A DNA stretch of 64,000 nt from an uncultured Cedecea sp. (GTDB lineage: Bacteria > Pseudomonadota > Gammaproteobacteria > Enterobacterales > Enterobacteriaceae). Made by a program: the position numbers and the translations under genes. Shown in pieces: positions 56,347 to 64,000 of the stretch; position 1 is the stretch's first letter, and every line of letters begins with the position of its first letter. The notes under the pieces are model-generated. The model was not told the DNA's origin. It ran no database searches and saw nothing but the letters and a program-made list of their open reading frames with translations. Where the stretch lies: positions 23,909-87,908 of the forward strand of contig NZ_CANMLV010000022.1 of assembly GCF_947498825.1 (NCBI RefSeq), read 5' to 3'.

Positions 56347-57127
56347 TCATAAGGCGATAAGCGCCAGCTTGTACTTATTGTTGAGTAGTTTGAGTTTTTC
56401 AGCTCATGCGAACAACCCACAACTGGGTATGACTGGCATCACTTTGCACAATACCCGCGTGATTTATCCATCCACTGCCACCAATGGCGTGAACTATCAG
56501 CTAACCAATGACACTTCGGTATCTTATTTACTGCAAGCACGGATACAGCCTTGGGTACCTGCAGCAACGGAGCAAAAGCAAGAAGGTGTTGTCGCTGCCG
56601 ATACACAACCCAGCCCTAAATCCTTTATTGCTTTACCACCATTGCAGCGTATTGCTCCAGGGGAAACAGTCACATTACTGCTGCGCTTAAAACAGGCCGA
56701 TCTGCCGCCACAAGATAGCGAGTCAATTGCAGTCCTGGCATTAACCGCGATCCCTGCAGAGAAGTCGGAGAATGTATCAACCACACCACAAATGGTTATC
56801 GCGGTACAAAACAATGTGAAGCTGTTTTATCGCCCGGCAACCCTGCCTCAGTTCGATGAGGATACCATCAATGATCAATTACAATTTGTCCCCACGTCAA
56901 CCGGGATCACGGTTAAAAACCCCAGTGCATTTTATATCACCTTCGACAGGCTTACGGTGGGTAGTCATAAGGTGGATCTGGGGAGCACAAGAATGGTAGC
57001 CCCACGCAGTGAGCAGCACTGGCCAGTGACACTCGATAACAGACCAAAAAATATCGAATGGCAGGTGGTTAACGATAAAGGAGGTGTGAGTGACAAAATC
57101 CACCAAAAGCAGCTGCCTGACAGCTAA
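56333..57127 (+). CDS. Periplasmic fimbrial chaperone 3 (PapD-like)
   Basis: 264 residues; GAAGGAGG site within the end of chaperone 2. Signal peptide to ~AHA-NN. Divergent member: long insert after the first strands (WVPAATEQKQEGVV), FIALPPLQRIAPGETVTLLLR, ESIAVLALTAIPA, KLFYRPATLP. May serve a special subunit such as the tip protein. Confidence 0.88.
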   Translation: MGSLNHKAISASLYLLLSSLSFSAHANNPQLGMTGITLHNTRVIYPSTATNGVNYQLTNDTSVSYLLQARIQPWVPAATEQKQEGVVAADTQPSPKSFIALPPLQRIAPGETVTLLLRLKQADLPPQDSESIAVLALTAIPAEKSENVSTTPQMVIAVQNNVKLFYRPATLPQFDEDTINDQLQFVPTSTGITVKNPSAFYITFDRLTVGSHKVDLGSTRMVAPRSEQHWPVTLDNRPKNIEWQVVNDKGGVSDKIHQKQLPDS

Positions 57128-57217
57128 GCACAAAGCCATGTAGCAGATCACAACATTGGATGTTCTGCAACCACATACCGTCAGGATGATGTTGCGAAAA
57201 CTGGACAGGAGTACTCC

Positions 57218-59839
57218 ATGGAAATTAGCTGTAAAACAGCGGAAAAAAAATTCGCATATCTCTTTTGTCAGTACCAGCCCTTAGCCTGGTGCCTGATGGT
57301 GGCCACTACTCCATCCTTCGCTGATGATTATTTTGACCCGAGTTTTTTAGGTGTCGCAGGGGCGTATTCTGAAGTTGATTTATCCGTTTTTTCGCAGCCC
57401 GGTGCGGTAGCGGAAGGTGAATATACCGTTGCGGTGTTTATTAACCAGCAGGATATGGGGCAGTATACCCTGCAGTTTGTGAAAAATACGCAAGGACAGG
57501 TCGTACCTGAATTAACGCCAGAACAGCTTGAAAAGTTTGGGGTCAATATGGCTCAGTCGCCAGAGTTAAAGGCATTGCCAACAAATGCGCCAGTTTTGGA
57601 TTTAGCTGCATTGATACCCCAAGCCACGACGTCATTAGATTTGGCACGCCTGCGTCTCAACATCAGTGTTCCGCAGGTAGCAATGAAGTCGAATGTATTG
57701 GGTTCCGTTGACCCCGCACTGTGGGAAGATGGTATCCCCGCCTTGATGGCAAACTACAATGTGAGTGCCGGGCGCTCCAGTTCTCGCTATCAACAAAGCA
57801 AAACCGACAGCACCAATGTGTTTGCCTCCCTGCGGGCTGGTGCCAATGCCGGGCCATGGCGGCTACGCAGTACCCTGACCCATACACACACAGAATATAA
57901 TGGAACACAAAATAATGCCGGTTCGGTAAGAACCCAAACAGATTTTAGTAATACCACTCTCTCTCGTGACATCCGTGCGTTAAGATCCAGTTTAGTGGCG
58001 GGAGAAACCAGCTCCAGCAATGACGTATTTGATGGTATTCCTTTTAAGGGAATAAAATTAGTGTCAAACGAGCAAATGTTACCGAGCCAGCTACGTGGCT
58101 ATGCGCCTGCGATTACTGGGGTAGCCAACAGTAATGCCCGCATCACAGTGCGGCAAAATGGTAACGTGGTGTATGAAGTCTATGTCGCTCCAGGCCCCTT
58201 TAACATCAACGATATTCAACCCTCCGGTTTGTCGGGGAACTATGATGTCACCGTGACCGAAGCGGATGGCACAGAACGACAATTTATCGTGCCCTACTCT
58301 TCCTTGCCTGTGATGTTGCGCCCCGGTGGCTGGAAGTATGAGCTAGCATCAGGTCGTTACGATGGTAACCTCACTACAAGCTCACGTCGTTCTGATTTTA
58401 TGATGGGTAGCGCGGTATACGGGCTATATAACAATATCACGCTCTATGGGGGCCTACTGCTAGCACGTGACTACCAGTCGCTGAGTGCTGGCACCGGCGT
58501 GTCACTGGGAGAGTGGGGAGCAGTATCCACCGATATGACTTACTCTTCTTCGCAATTTACTTACGCTAATCGCAACCAGCGTGACCATAAAACGGGGCAA
58601 TCCTACCGTATCCGTTATTCAAAAAGTTTGATGGCAACCGGCACCTCGGTGGACTTAACCGCGTTGCGTTATTCCACCGAGGATTTTTATAACTTTAGTG
58701 AGTTTAACAGCCAAGGTTATCAACGGGATGATGGAGTCAGCCCATGGCTATTACAGCGTCGTCGCAGTAGTTTTCAAACCCAGCTCAGCCAGCAAATGGG
58801 CAATATGGGATCGATCCATTTACGGGCAAACCGCGATGATTACTGGGGCAGTGACCGCTCGTTAACCGGCATGTCAGTGGGGTACAATAACAGTATTAAA
58901 GGCGTCAGCTATGGCGTGAACTACAATATTGACCGCGTGAAAGATTCGCGCGGTGACTGGCCGGAAAATCGTCAACTGTCGTTAAATGTCAGCCTGCCGT
59001 TCAGTCTTTTTAGTCATGATACCAATATGCGTGCGATGTATGCCAACTACTCTGTAACCCATGATAATCAAGGCAGAATCCGAAATAACACCGGCCTGAG
59101 CGGTAATGTGATGAACGGTAAACTCTCTTACGGCGCGTCACAAAGCTGGGGCAATCAAGGACAAACCGCCAACAGCAACCTCAATGCGGGTTACCAGGGC
59201 AGTAAAGGTTCGCTCAGTGCAGGTTATAGCTATAGCAACACCACTCAGAGCATAAATATGAACGCCAGTGGTGGCGTACTGGTGCATTCCGAAGGAGCTA
59301 CCCTCTCGCGTTCAATGGGGAATTCCGTGGCACTGGTCAGTGCACCAGGGGCAAGTGGTGTCAGCGTCAATAACGGTACAGCGGTAACCGACTGGCGTGG
59401 CTATGCTGTGGCGCCTTACCTGTCGGATTACAATAAAAACAGTATTGGATTAGATCCCAGCACGCTACCACCCCATGTCGACTTAACGCAATCGAATATC
59501 AATATCTACCCAACAAACGGTGCCGTGGTTAAAGCAAACTTTACCACTCGCATAGGCTATAAAGTGCTGATGACCTTAAAACATGGCGACAAATATGTGC
59601 CGTTTGGGGCGATTGCGACATTAATCTCAACGGATGCAGCTAACCAGACCAGCAGTATTGTCGGGGATGAGGGGCAAGTCTACCTCACCGGATTACCACC
59701 GAAGGGTGACCTGATGGTTAAATGGGGGGGAAGTGCAGAGCAACAATGCCAAGTCAGCTTTGATATAAGTAATCAGACAGATACAACAGATGCCCTGATC
59801 GCACAAGCCACCGCTGCTTGTATCCCTGGACAGAGATAA
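57218..59839 (+). CDS. Fimbrial outer-membrane usher
   Basis: 873 residues, the usual usher length (FimD family). Signal peptide (to about SFA-DD, residue ~35); N-terminal chaperone-binding domain (YFDPSFLGVAGAYSEVDLS); 24-strand beta barrel with plug (DDVFDGIPFKGIKLVSNEQMLPSQLRGYAPAI region); C-terminal domains with QCQVSFDI and a final Cys pair. Secretes and orders the subunits. GGAG site 8 bp before ATG. Confidence 0.96.
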   Translation: MEISCKTAEKKFAYLFCQYQPLAWCLMVATTPSFADDYFDPSFLGVAGAYSEVDLSVFSQPGAVAEGEYTVAVFINQQDMGQYTLQFVKNTQGQVVPELTPEQLEKFGVNMAQSPELKALPTNAPVLDLAALIPQATTSLDLARLRLNISVPQVAMKSNVLGSVDPALWEDGIPALMANYNVSAGRSSSRYQQSKTDSTNVFASLRAGANAGPWRLRSTLTHTHTEYNGTQNNAGSVRTQTDFSNTTLSRDIRALRSSLVAGETSSSNDVFDGIPFKGIKLVSNEQMLPSQLRGYAPAITGVANSNARITVRQNGNVVYEVYVAPGPFNINDIQPSGLSGNYDVTVTEADGTERQFIVPYSSLPVMLRPGGWKYELASGRYDGNLTTSSRRSDFMMGSAVYGLYNNITLYGGLLLARDYQSLSAGTGVSLGEWGAVSTDMTYSSSQFTYANRNQRDHKTGQSYRIRYSKSLMATGTSVDLTALRYSTEDFYNFSEFNSQGYQRDDGVSPWLLQRRRSSFQTQLSQQMGNMGSIHLRANRDDYWGSDRSLTGMSVGYNNSIKGVSYGVNYNIDRVKDSRGDWPENRQLSLNVSLPFSLFSHDTNMRAMYANYSVTHDNQGRIRNNTGLSGNVMNGKLSYGASQSWGNQGQTANSNLNAGYQGSKGSLSAGYSYSNTTQSINMNASGGVLVHSEGATLSRSMGNSVALVSAPGASGVSVNNGTAVTDWRGYAVAPYLSDYNKNSIGLDPSTLPPHVDLTQSNINIYPTNGAVVKANFTTRIGYKVLMTLKHGDKYVPFGAIATLISTDAANQTSSIVGDEGQVYLTGLPPKGDLMVKWGGSAEQQCQVSFDISNQTDTTDALIAQATAACIPGQR

Positions 59840-59913
59840 TGCCGCAGCGGTGGCAGCACGTTGAATTTTTACCTTGAGATCGATGAAGAATCATCACCTG
59901 ATGGAGCAGCAAG

Positions 59914-62073
59914 ATGACAACGATAAGTGAACAACAGCACATGGACAGTCTGCGTCTGGACACAAGCTGGCAGTGGTTATGTCAGACACGAAAATCAGCC
60001 CCCGAAAATGCCGATATATGGGATTTACGCTACCGCTGGCCCGCGTATCGGGATACCTTCCTCGCGCAATTACAGTCCGGTGAATACCGTTTATCACCGA
60101 TGCGGGTGGTCGGGTATGAACGCCTGGTGATATGGTCAGCAGAAGATGCCCTGGCGCTTAAGTGGGTCGCGTTGCAACTGGTGGGTGAGATCCCTCTGCA
60201 TGAAAAATGTGAACACCTGAAAGGGCACGGTGGTGGCCAAGCCTCTGTACAGCGAGTACAAGCAGCGATTAACACCAAGGCCTATCGCTGGGTCTGTCGA
60301 ACCGATATCAAAGGGTATTATGGTGCTATCAATACCGATACGCTGTTACTACAATTAACAGCTCATATCACCCGCCCCGCATTGTTATCCCTGTTAAGAC
60401 AATTTTTGCACTACAGTGTCGAAGAAGGCGGAAATTTTCATACACCGTCACAAGGGATCGCCCGCAGTTGTGCATTAAGCCCCTTAATGGGTGCCTTGCA
60501 TCTTTGGCTGGTGGACAACTATTTTGCCACGCAAGAAAAAATCTATTATGCTCGCTATATGGACGATTTTTTGATTTTAACCCCGACGCGCTGGTCACTG
60601 CGCCGCCAGGTAAAACAACTGAATCGTTACCTGAACCAGTTTGGTTTTGAGAAACACCCTGAAAAAACGTTTATTGGACGAATTGCCAAAGGCTTTGACT
60701 GGATGGGGGCCTGGCTAACGGATGCAGGTGTGACCGATATAGCCCCCAGGGCAGAAGCTAATCATCAAGAAAAACTACGACGGCTTTATGAGCAAACCCA
60801 GCACTGGCCTAAGGACCGACAGAGACAACGGGTGTCGGAGTATAAAAAACGCTGGGAAAGGTGGTTTCGAAACGACGAGAATAAAACAAGCACCGTGCAA
60901 CGCGCCTCATCTGCGTCGCGCTTCGCGAGTTCACACCGTTCACGTTCCCCAAATATAGACCTTCTCGACCGAAGACCGTGGTCGCTACCAAGATCCATCC
61001 TACTCACCAGCGTCGGTTTTTTTTTGGTTTGTCCATTCTTCGCTCTGTCCGCTAACAATGTGGGTGGTACGTTTAAAACGGGTCATGGGATCGTAGGAGA
61101 TACGGCGTTGAACGATTCTTATCAAACGTCCAGCCAAACAACATGTAATACCTCTCGCAAAGCTAGCGTAACTATCGCTGCAGGCGCTAATCTCTCCTTT
61201 ACATCTTACGGTTGGGGACCTAGCAGTGATGGCTTGTATCATGGATCCTTTGTAGGGTCCGCAGATTCCGATGTCATTATTGTATTCGGGGGGGAAATGA
61301 CCTCTACCAATCCTTCTGTTTTGAACGCTATGGCTGCATTGGGATCTACTGATACTGCGTATAAGGTTAATTTTTCTGCTAACGGCGTATGGTCCGCCAA
61401 TGTACCTTCAACTATACTAACGGCCTATTCCTCCATTTACTTTATTCCCGTGGGGATGGAGCAGTTCACATCTACGGACTTAGTAACGTCGTCGGGGTCC
61501 GGGTCCTTGAGCGCTAGATTATATATAGGACCCAATGCTAAACCCGGGACCTACGGGCTAGGCGATATATATAACAGAATTACTTGTAATGAGAGCAGGG
61601 GAGCGACATTGATAAGTTCTTCTACCGTAATCGTACCTTCTTACTCTTGTTCTGTTTCTGTGTCTCCCACCGCTGTGTCGTCGATGGGCGTAAGGGGACA
61701 AACCGGTATCGGTCAAATGTTTGACAGCGGGCTCATACAAGTTCGCGGTAACTGCTTAAACGTAAACCCGTCCACTAACGGGAGTATACAGTTATCCGTT
61801 ACTGCTGATCATCGGACGACTTCTAATACCGGGGAGGTAGATCGAGCGTTAGCATTGATTAATGATGATTCCATACCGGTAGGTTCTGTTACCTTCCACT
61901 TGTCAGAAAACGGTGCCCCCCTTTTATTAACCGGGACCAAATACTCCTTGCCGGTATCGTGGGAAAACATCAATTTTGACGTGTCTTATAAAATGTATGA
62001 TCTGAAACCGGGCGAAACTCCTGCGTATGGTGTCGGGAGAGGAACAACTAAATTTATCATCGAATGGCCTTAA
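59914..62073 (+). CDS. Reverse transcriptase fused to a fimbrial tip adhesin-like protein
   Basis: 719 codons in one uninterrupted frame. Residues ~1-320 are a complete reverse transcriptase: early YRLSPMRVVGYERL, motif A RTDIKGYYGAIN (Asp131), motif B SQGIARSCALSPLMGALHL, motif C YARYMDDFLIL (Asp217, Asp218), motif D NQFGFEKHPEKT, motif 7 GFDWMGAWL, and a basic end WERWFRN. Residues ~321-360 are a basic, Ser/Arg-rich linker. Residues 361-380 (SILLTSVGFFLVCPFFALSA) look like a signal peptide. Residues ~381-719 are Gly/Ser/Thr-rich with paired Cys (TTCNTS, RITCNES, YSCSVSV, RGNCLNV), ending KFIIEWP, like a two-domain tip adhesin. It holds the place after the usher where the adhesin gene is expected. 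Codon use changes sharply after ~60990 (many GGG, ATA, TTG, AGA/AGG; only two CTG among over 20 Leu). No X/HNH domain is present. An in-frame GTG at 60895 could start a separate adhesin. Confidence 0.85.
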   Translation: MTTISEQQHMDSLRLDTSWQWLCQTRKSAPENADIWDLRYRWPAYRDTFLAQLQSGEYRLSPMRVVGYERLVIWSAEDALALKWVALQLVGEIPLHEKCEHLKGHGGGQASVQRVQAAINTKAYRWVCRTDIKGYYGAINTDTLLLQLTAHITRPALLSLLRQFLHYSVEEGGNFHTPSQGIARSCALSPLMGALHLWLVDNYFATQEKIYYARYMDDFLILTPTRWSLRRQVKQLNRYLNQFGFEKHPEKTFIGRIAKGFDWMGAWLTDAGVTDIAPRAEANHQEKLRRLYEQTQHWPKDRQRQRVSEYKKRWERWFRNDENKTSTVQRASSASRFASSHRSRSPNIDLLDRRPWSLPRSILLTSVGFFLVCPFFALSANNVGGTFKTGHGIVGDTALNDSYQTSSQTTCNTSRKASVTIAAGANLSFTSYGWGPSSDGLYHGSFVGSADSDVIIVFGGEMTSTNPSVLNAMAALGSTDTAYKVNFSANGVWSANVPSTILTAYSSIYFIPVGMEQFTSTDLVTSSGSGSLSARLYIGPNAKPGTYGLGDIYNRITCNESRGATLISSSTVIVPSYSCSVSVSPTAVSSMGVRGQTGIGQMFDSGLIQVRGNCLNVNPSTNGSIQLSVTADHRTTSNTGEVDRALALINDDSIPVGSVTFHLSENGAPLLLTGTKYSLPVSWENINFDVSYKMYDLKPGETPAYGVGRGTTKFIIEWP

Positions 62074-62185
62074 AGACCTTTTATACGTCTCCCTCACCCA
62101 TTCAGCAAGTAGCGCAAATAATCAAAAATACTGCACGTGATTGAACTATGCTCATAGAGTCTATTTTTTCGGAAAGGAGATTTCT

Positions 62186-62377
62186 ATGAGCAAAGATCCA
62201 CTGGAAACTGATGTCAGCGCAGGGCTGGCAAAAATGCATGAAGCGAGTGAATTGGTTACCGAGGAAGAGGTTGAAGAGCTCGCCGCCAAAGCACGTAAAG
62301 AAGCTGAGCTAACAAGAAAACAGCATCTTGATAAGCTAGAACAGCAAGGTATTGAGCCCAAAGATCCAACCAGCTAA
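62186..62377 (+). CDS. Small charged hypothetical protein
   Basis: 63 residues from the ATG behind GGAAAGGAG, a very strong site. Mostly acidic and lysine-rich helix (VTEEEVEELAAKARKEAELTRKQHLDKLEQQ), no signal peptide, likely coiled coil, ends GIEPKDPTS. I do not recognise the family. It follows the reverse transcriptase-adhesin gene by 112 bp, so it may be part of that unit or an independent gene. Confidence 0.65.
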   Translation: MSKDPLETDVSAGLAKMHEASELVTEEEVEELAAKARKEAELTRKQHLDKLEQQGIEPKDPTS

Positions 62378-62742
62378 GTCCTGAAAGACAGTAACGCTCG
62401 TGATAGTTCCAGCAACTGTTTTATTACTTCAGAGGAAGGAAGGTTACCCTAAATAATTTGCGTCACAGGAAGGCACTCAATTTGTGAGTCCCCGGGAGCA
62501 GAGATGACTCTGTGACCGGGGTGAGCAAATGAGACTGTAATTTAAATTGTGTATCTGCCTGTTTTTGATATGTTCACTCCAGCGTCCTGAGCTGTCGACG
62601 AAAAGGCGAAACTCAATATGAAGAAACGAAACAAGAGTGTAAATAATTCCCCTCATCGCTACATCCACTTGTGTTATCGTTTGCTAAAAGCTTAACATAA
62701 ACAATTAAATAGCTTCTTGTATCCACCTGGATTGTCGGTGTA
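62378..62742. other. Gap before the glycosyltransferase gene
   Basis: About 365 bp without a supported gene. It includes an ERIC-core-like dyad at 62484-62527 and AT-rich DNA before the glycosyltransferase start. Confidence 0.5.
62484..62527. repeat. ERIC-core-like dyad
   Basis: GTGAGTCCCCGGGAGCAGAG then ATGACTCTGTGACCGGGG-TGAGCA parallels the central 44 bp of the ERIC consensus (GTGAATCCCC...TGACTGGGGTGAGCG). CCCCGG and CCGGGG pair as a stem. The usual TATACCC/GGGTATA outer ends are not seen, so it is a partial or chimeric copy. Confidence 0.6.
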
Positions 62743-63681
62743 ATGAAAAAAGTCTTTAAACGGTTTGAAAAAACATTATCGCTGTACCGTTATGCTTTCA
62801 AATATAGAAAGCAACGCCTGACCAGCTATGATGCCAGGACTGAAAATGATCTTATCTTTCTGAGGAATGATTTAAAAAAACCGCCCATACCAAAAAAAAT
62901 ATGGATGTACTGGGGAGGAAATACTCTTTCGGAGTATGTCCAGAAAATGATCGCCAGGATCAGAGAGCAAAATCCGGATCATCAACTGGTCGTGCTGGAT
63001 GATTCTACGCTAGGTAACTACATCAGCCCTGTTGTGTTCCTGGCAGAAGATATCCCTATTGCCAATAAGTCGGATATCATCCGTCTTGAAATACTGAAAA
63101 AATATGGCGGGATCTGGATTGATGCCTCAACCTTGTTTTTTCAGGATCTGTCGTGGGTTCATGAATTAAATCAACAAAACGATTATGACCTGATCGGCTT
63201 CTATAATGAAACGGCAACGACGGATCTGGATTATCCCATCATTGAAAGTTGGTTTCTTTGCTCTCCACCAGAGGACCCATTCATCTCCCTCTGGCTGGAA
63301 ATACTATCACCACTTAAAGAATTAGGTGCCGCTGCCTATTATAAAATGATTTCTGAGCGTAGTGACTACGCAGAAATACAACAGAAAATCAGTAACCCAC
63401 AGTATCTACTAGTCTATCTCGCACAGCAAATCGCTATGCGTCAATTGCCCGCTATTAATATCTATGCCAAACGCTGCGAAACGAGCGCTTTTCTCTACCA
63501 GGAAAGCGTTTTGTGGAATGCGGATAAACTTGCACGGTTACTCTGTTTTAAACAAGCGCCTGAGCAACTCCCCCCGCTGATAAAGTTAACCAGTGATAAT
63601 CGCCGTGCGATTGAACAGGTGATTAAATTTAACCTGGTGAACAAGAACAGTATTATTGGCTTACTTTATAACAGCAAATAA
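62743..63681 (+). CDS. Capsular polysaccharide synthesis-type glycosyltransferase
   Basis: 312 residues, no signal peptide. IPKKIWMYWGG start motif near residue 50 and SDIIRLEILKKYGGIWIDAS near residue 112 are typical of the Caps_synth (PF05704) / GT32-like group; the D-x-S after GGIWI replaces the classic DxD and is usual in this subgroup. It should transfer a sugar onto a surface glycan, but no other glycan genes are nearby. Single-gene unit followed by a terminator; the ribosome binding site is weak. Confidence 0.82.
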   Translation: MKKVFKRFEKTLSLYRYAFKYRKQRLTSYDARTENDLIFLRNDLKKPPIPKKIWMYWGGNTLSEYVQKMIARIREQNPDHQLVVLDDSTLGNYISPVVFLAEDIPIANKSDIIRLEILKKYGGIWIDASTLFFQDLSWVHELNQQNDYDLIGFYNETATTDLDYPIIESWFLCSPPEDPFISLWLEILSPLKELGAAAYYKMISERSDYAEIQQKISNPQYLLVYLAQQIAMRQLPAINIYAKRCETSAFLYQESVLWNADKLARLLCFKQAPEQLPPLIKLTSDNRRAIEQVIKFNLVNKNSIIGLLYNSK

Positions 63682-63714
63682 TCGTGCTGTTTTATATCTC
63701 AACTCATTCCTAAT

Positions 63715-63748
63715 AGCCTGAGCCCCTTTAATAAGCGGGTTTCAGGCT
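63715..63748 (+). terminator. Terminator after the glycosyltransferase gene
   Basis: AGCCTGA-GC-CCC pairs with GGG-TT-TCAGGCT around an AT-rich loop and is followed by TTTCATC. Confidence 0.8.
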
Positions 63749-63870
63749 TTCATCGTTGCTCTCTTGCAGCGTAAATCATGCAGGCTATATCAGATAAAAC
63801 TAAATGCGCCGATATATGGTTCGGGGGGATCCATGCAGACAACATGCGGGCTGTGAGAATTATAACGGGT

Positions 63871-63905
63871 AACGCAAAAAACCCCAGCCTTTCGACTGGG
63901 GTTAT
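63871..63905 (-). terminator. rRNA operon terminator
   Basis: On the minus strand CCCCAGTCGAAAGGCTGGGG forms a tight hairpin followed by TTTTTTG (A run at 63876-63881). Lies just after the 5S rRNA 3' end; typical rrn T1-like terminator. Confidence 0.93.
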
Positions 63906-63915
63906 TGCTTAATTG

Positions 63916-64000
63916 ATGTCTGACAGTTCCCTACTCTCGCATGGGGAGACCCCACACTACCATCGGCGCTACGGCGTTTCACTTCTGAGTTCGGCATGGG
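63916..64000 (-). rRNA. rrf: 5S ribosomal RNA, 3' part
   Basis: The minus strand reads CCCATGCCGAACTCAGAAGT at the window edge and continues through GAAACGCCGTAGCGCCGATG, GTAGTGTGGGGTCTCCCCAT and GCGAGAGTAGGGAACTGTC to AGACAT, the conserved 3' two-thirds of enterobacterial 5S rRNA. The 5' part and the rest of the rRNA operon lie beyond the window. Position next to the fis segment matches rrnD of E. coli. Confidence 0.98.

Noticed and set aside
59840..60900. Group II intron or retron
   Set aside because: The RT lacks a visible maturase X or HNH domain, no intron ribozyme domain V was seen, and the 74 bp before the ORF is too short for a typical msr-msd element.
59914..62742. Classical DGR template/variable repeat pair
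   Set aside because: I looked for a near-copy of the adhesin 3' end in the RT part and in downstream DNA to 62742 and saw none, nor an Avd-type gene. A distant template cannot be excluded without a genome search.
63682..63915. Second 5S or tRNA gene after the rRNA operon, as in E. coli rrnD
   Set aside because: Only one 5S 3' end and its terminator are seen; the remaining sequence to the glycosyltransferase gene shows no RNA gene.

Overview
The window is a chromosomal segment of a gammaproteobacterium of the order Enterobacterales. The gene order gltBD, sspAB, rpsI-rplM, zapE, zapG, degQS, mdh, argR, aaeXAB, tldD, yhdP, rng, yhdE, mreBCD, csrD, acuI, accBC, yhdT, panF, prmA, dusB, fis and an rRNA operon follows the 70-73 min region of Escherichia coli, with proteins of nearly the same lengths. 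It is not E. coli. A type II dehydroquinase gene (aroQ) lies before accB, msrPQ lies between acuI and aroQ, nanATEK/yhcNO/aaeR are missing, and ERIC-type repeats occur in several gaps. This fits a Yersinia/Serratia/Hafnia-like lineage, but the genus cannot be fixed from the sequence alone.

Layout. 1-3.9 kb: end of gltB, gltD, then sspBA on the minus strand. 3.9-18.2 kb: an accessory metabolic island that separates sspA from its usual neighbour rpsI. It holds an RbsB/RbsA/RbsC-type sugar ABC transporter with a DUF2291 lipoprotein, a three-repeat FN3-like protein, a SorC-family regulator, a split transketolase, an FGGY kinase, a frameshifted Crp/Fnr-family regulator, a DeoD-like phosphorylase lacking two catalytic residues, and an NCS1 permease. 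The transporter and transketolase operons share a conserved upstream element of about 90 bp, so they are probably co-regulated and act as one uptake-phosphorylation-cleavage pathway for an unidentified pentose-like sugar. 18.2-51.8 kb: conserved core genes for ribosomal proteins, envelope proteases, cell shape, fatty-acid synthesis, Met-SO repair and Fis.

51.8-62.4 kb: a chaperone-usher fimbrial operon between fis and the rRNA operon. It has a major subunit, three small minor subunits, three PapD-like chaperones (one is usual) and an usher. At the place of the tip adhesin is a 719-codon ORF whose first ~320 residues form a complete reverse transcriptase (TDIKGYYG, YMDD). After a basic linker it continues into a signal-peptide-like segment and an adhesin-like Cys-containing domain with very different codon usage. 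This fusion is the most unusual object in the window and may be a previously undescribed adhesin-diversification or reverse-transcriptase system. 62.4-64 kb: a capsule-type glycosyltransferase and the 3' end of a 5S rRNA gene on the minus strand.

All calls come from reading the sequence and from recall of protein families; no searches were run.
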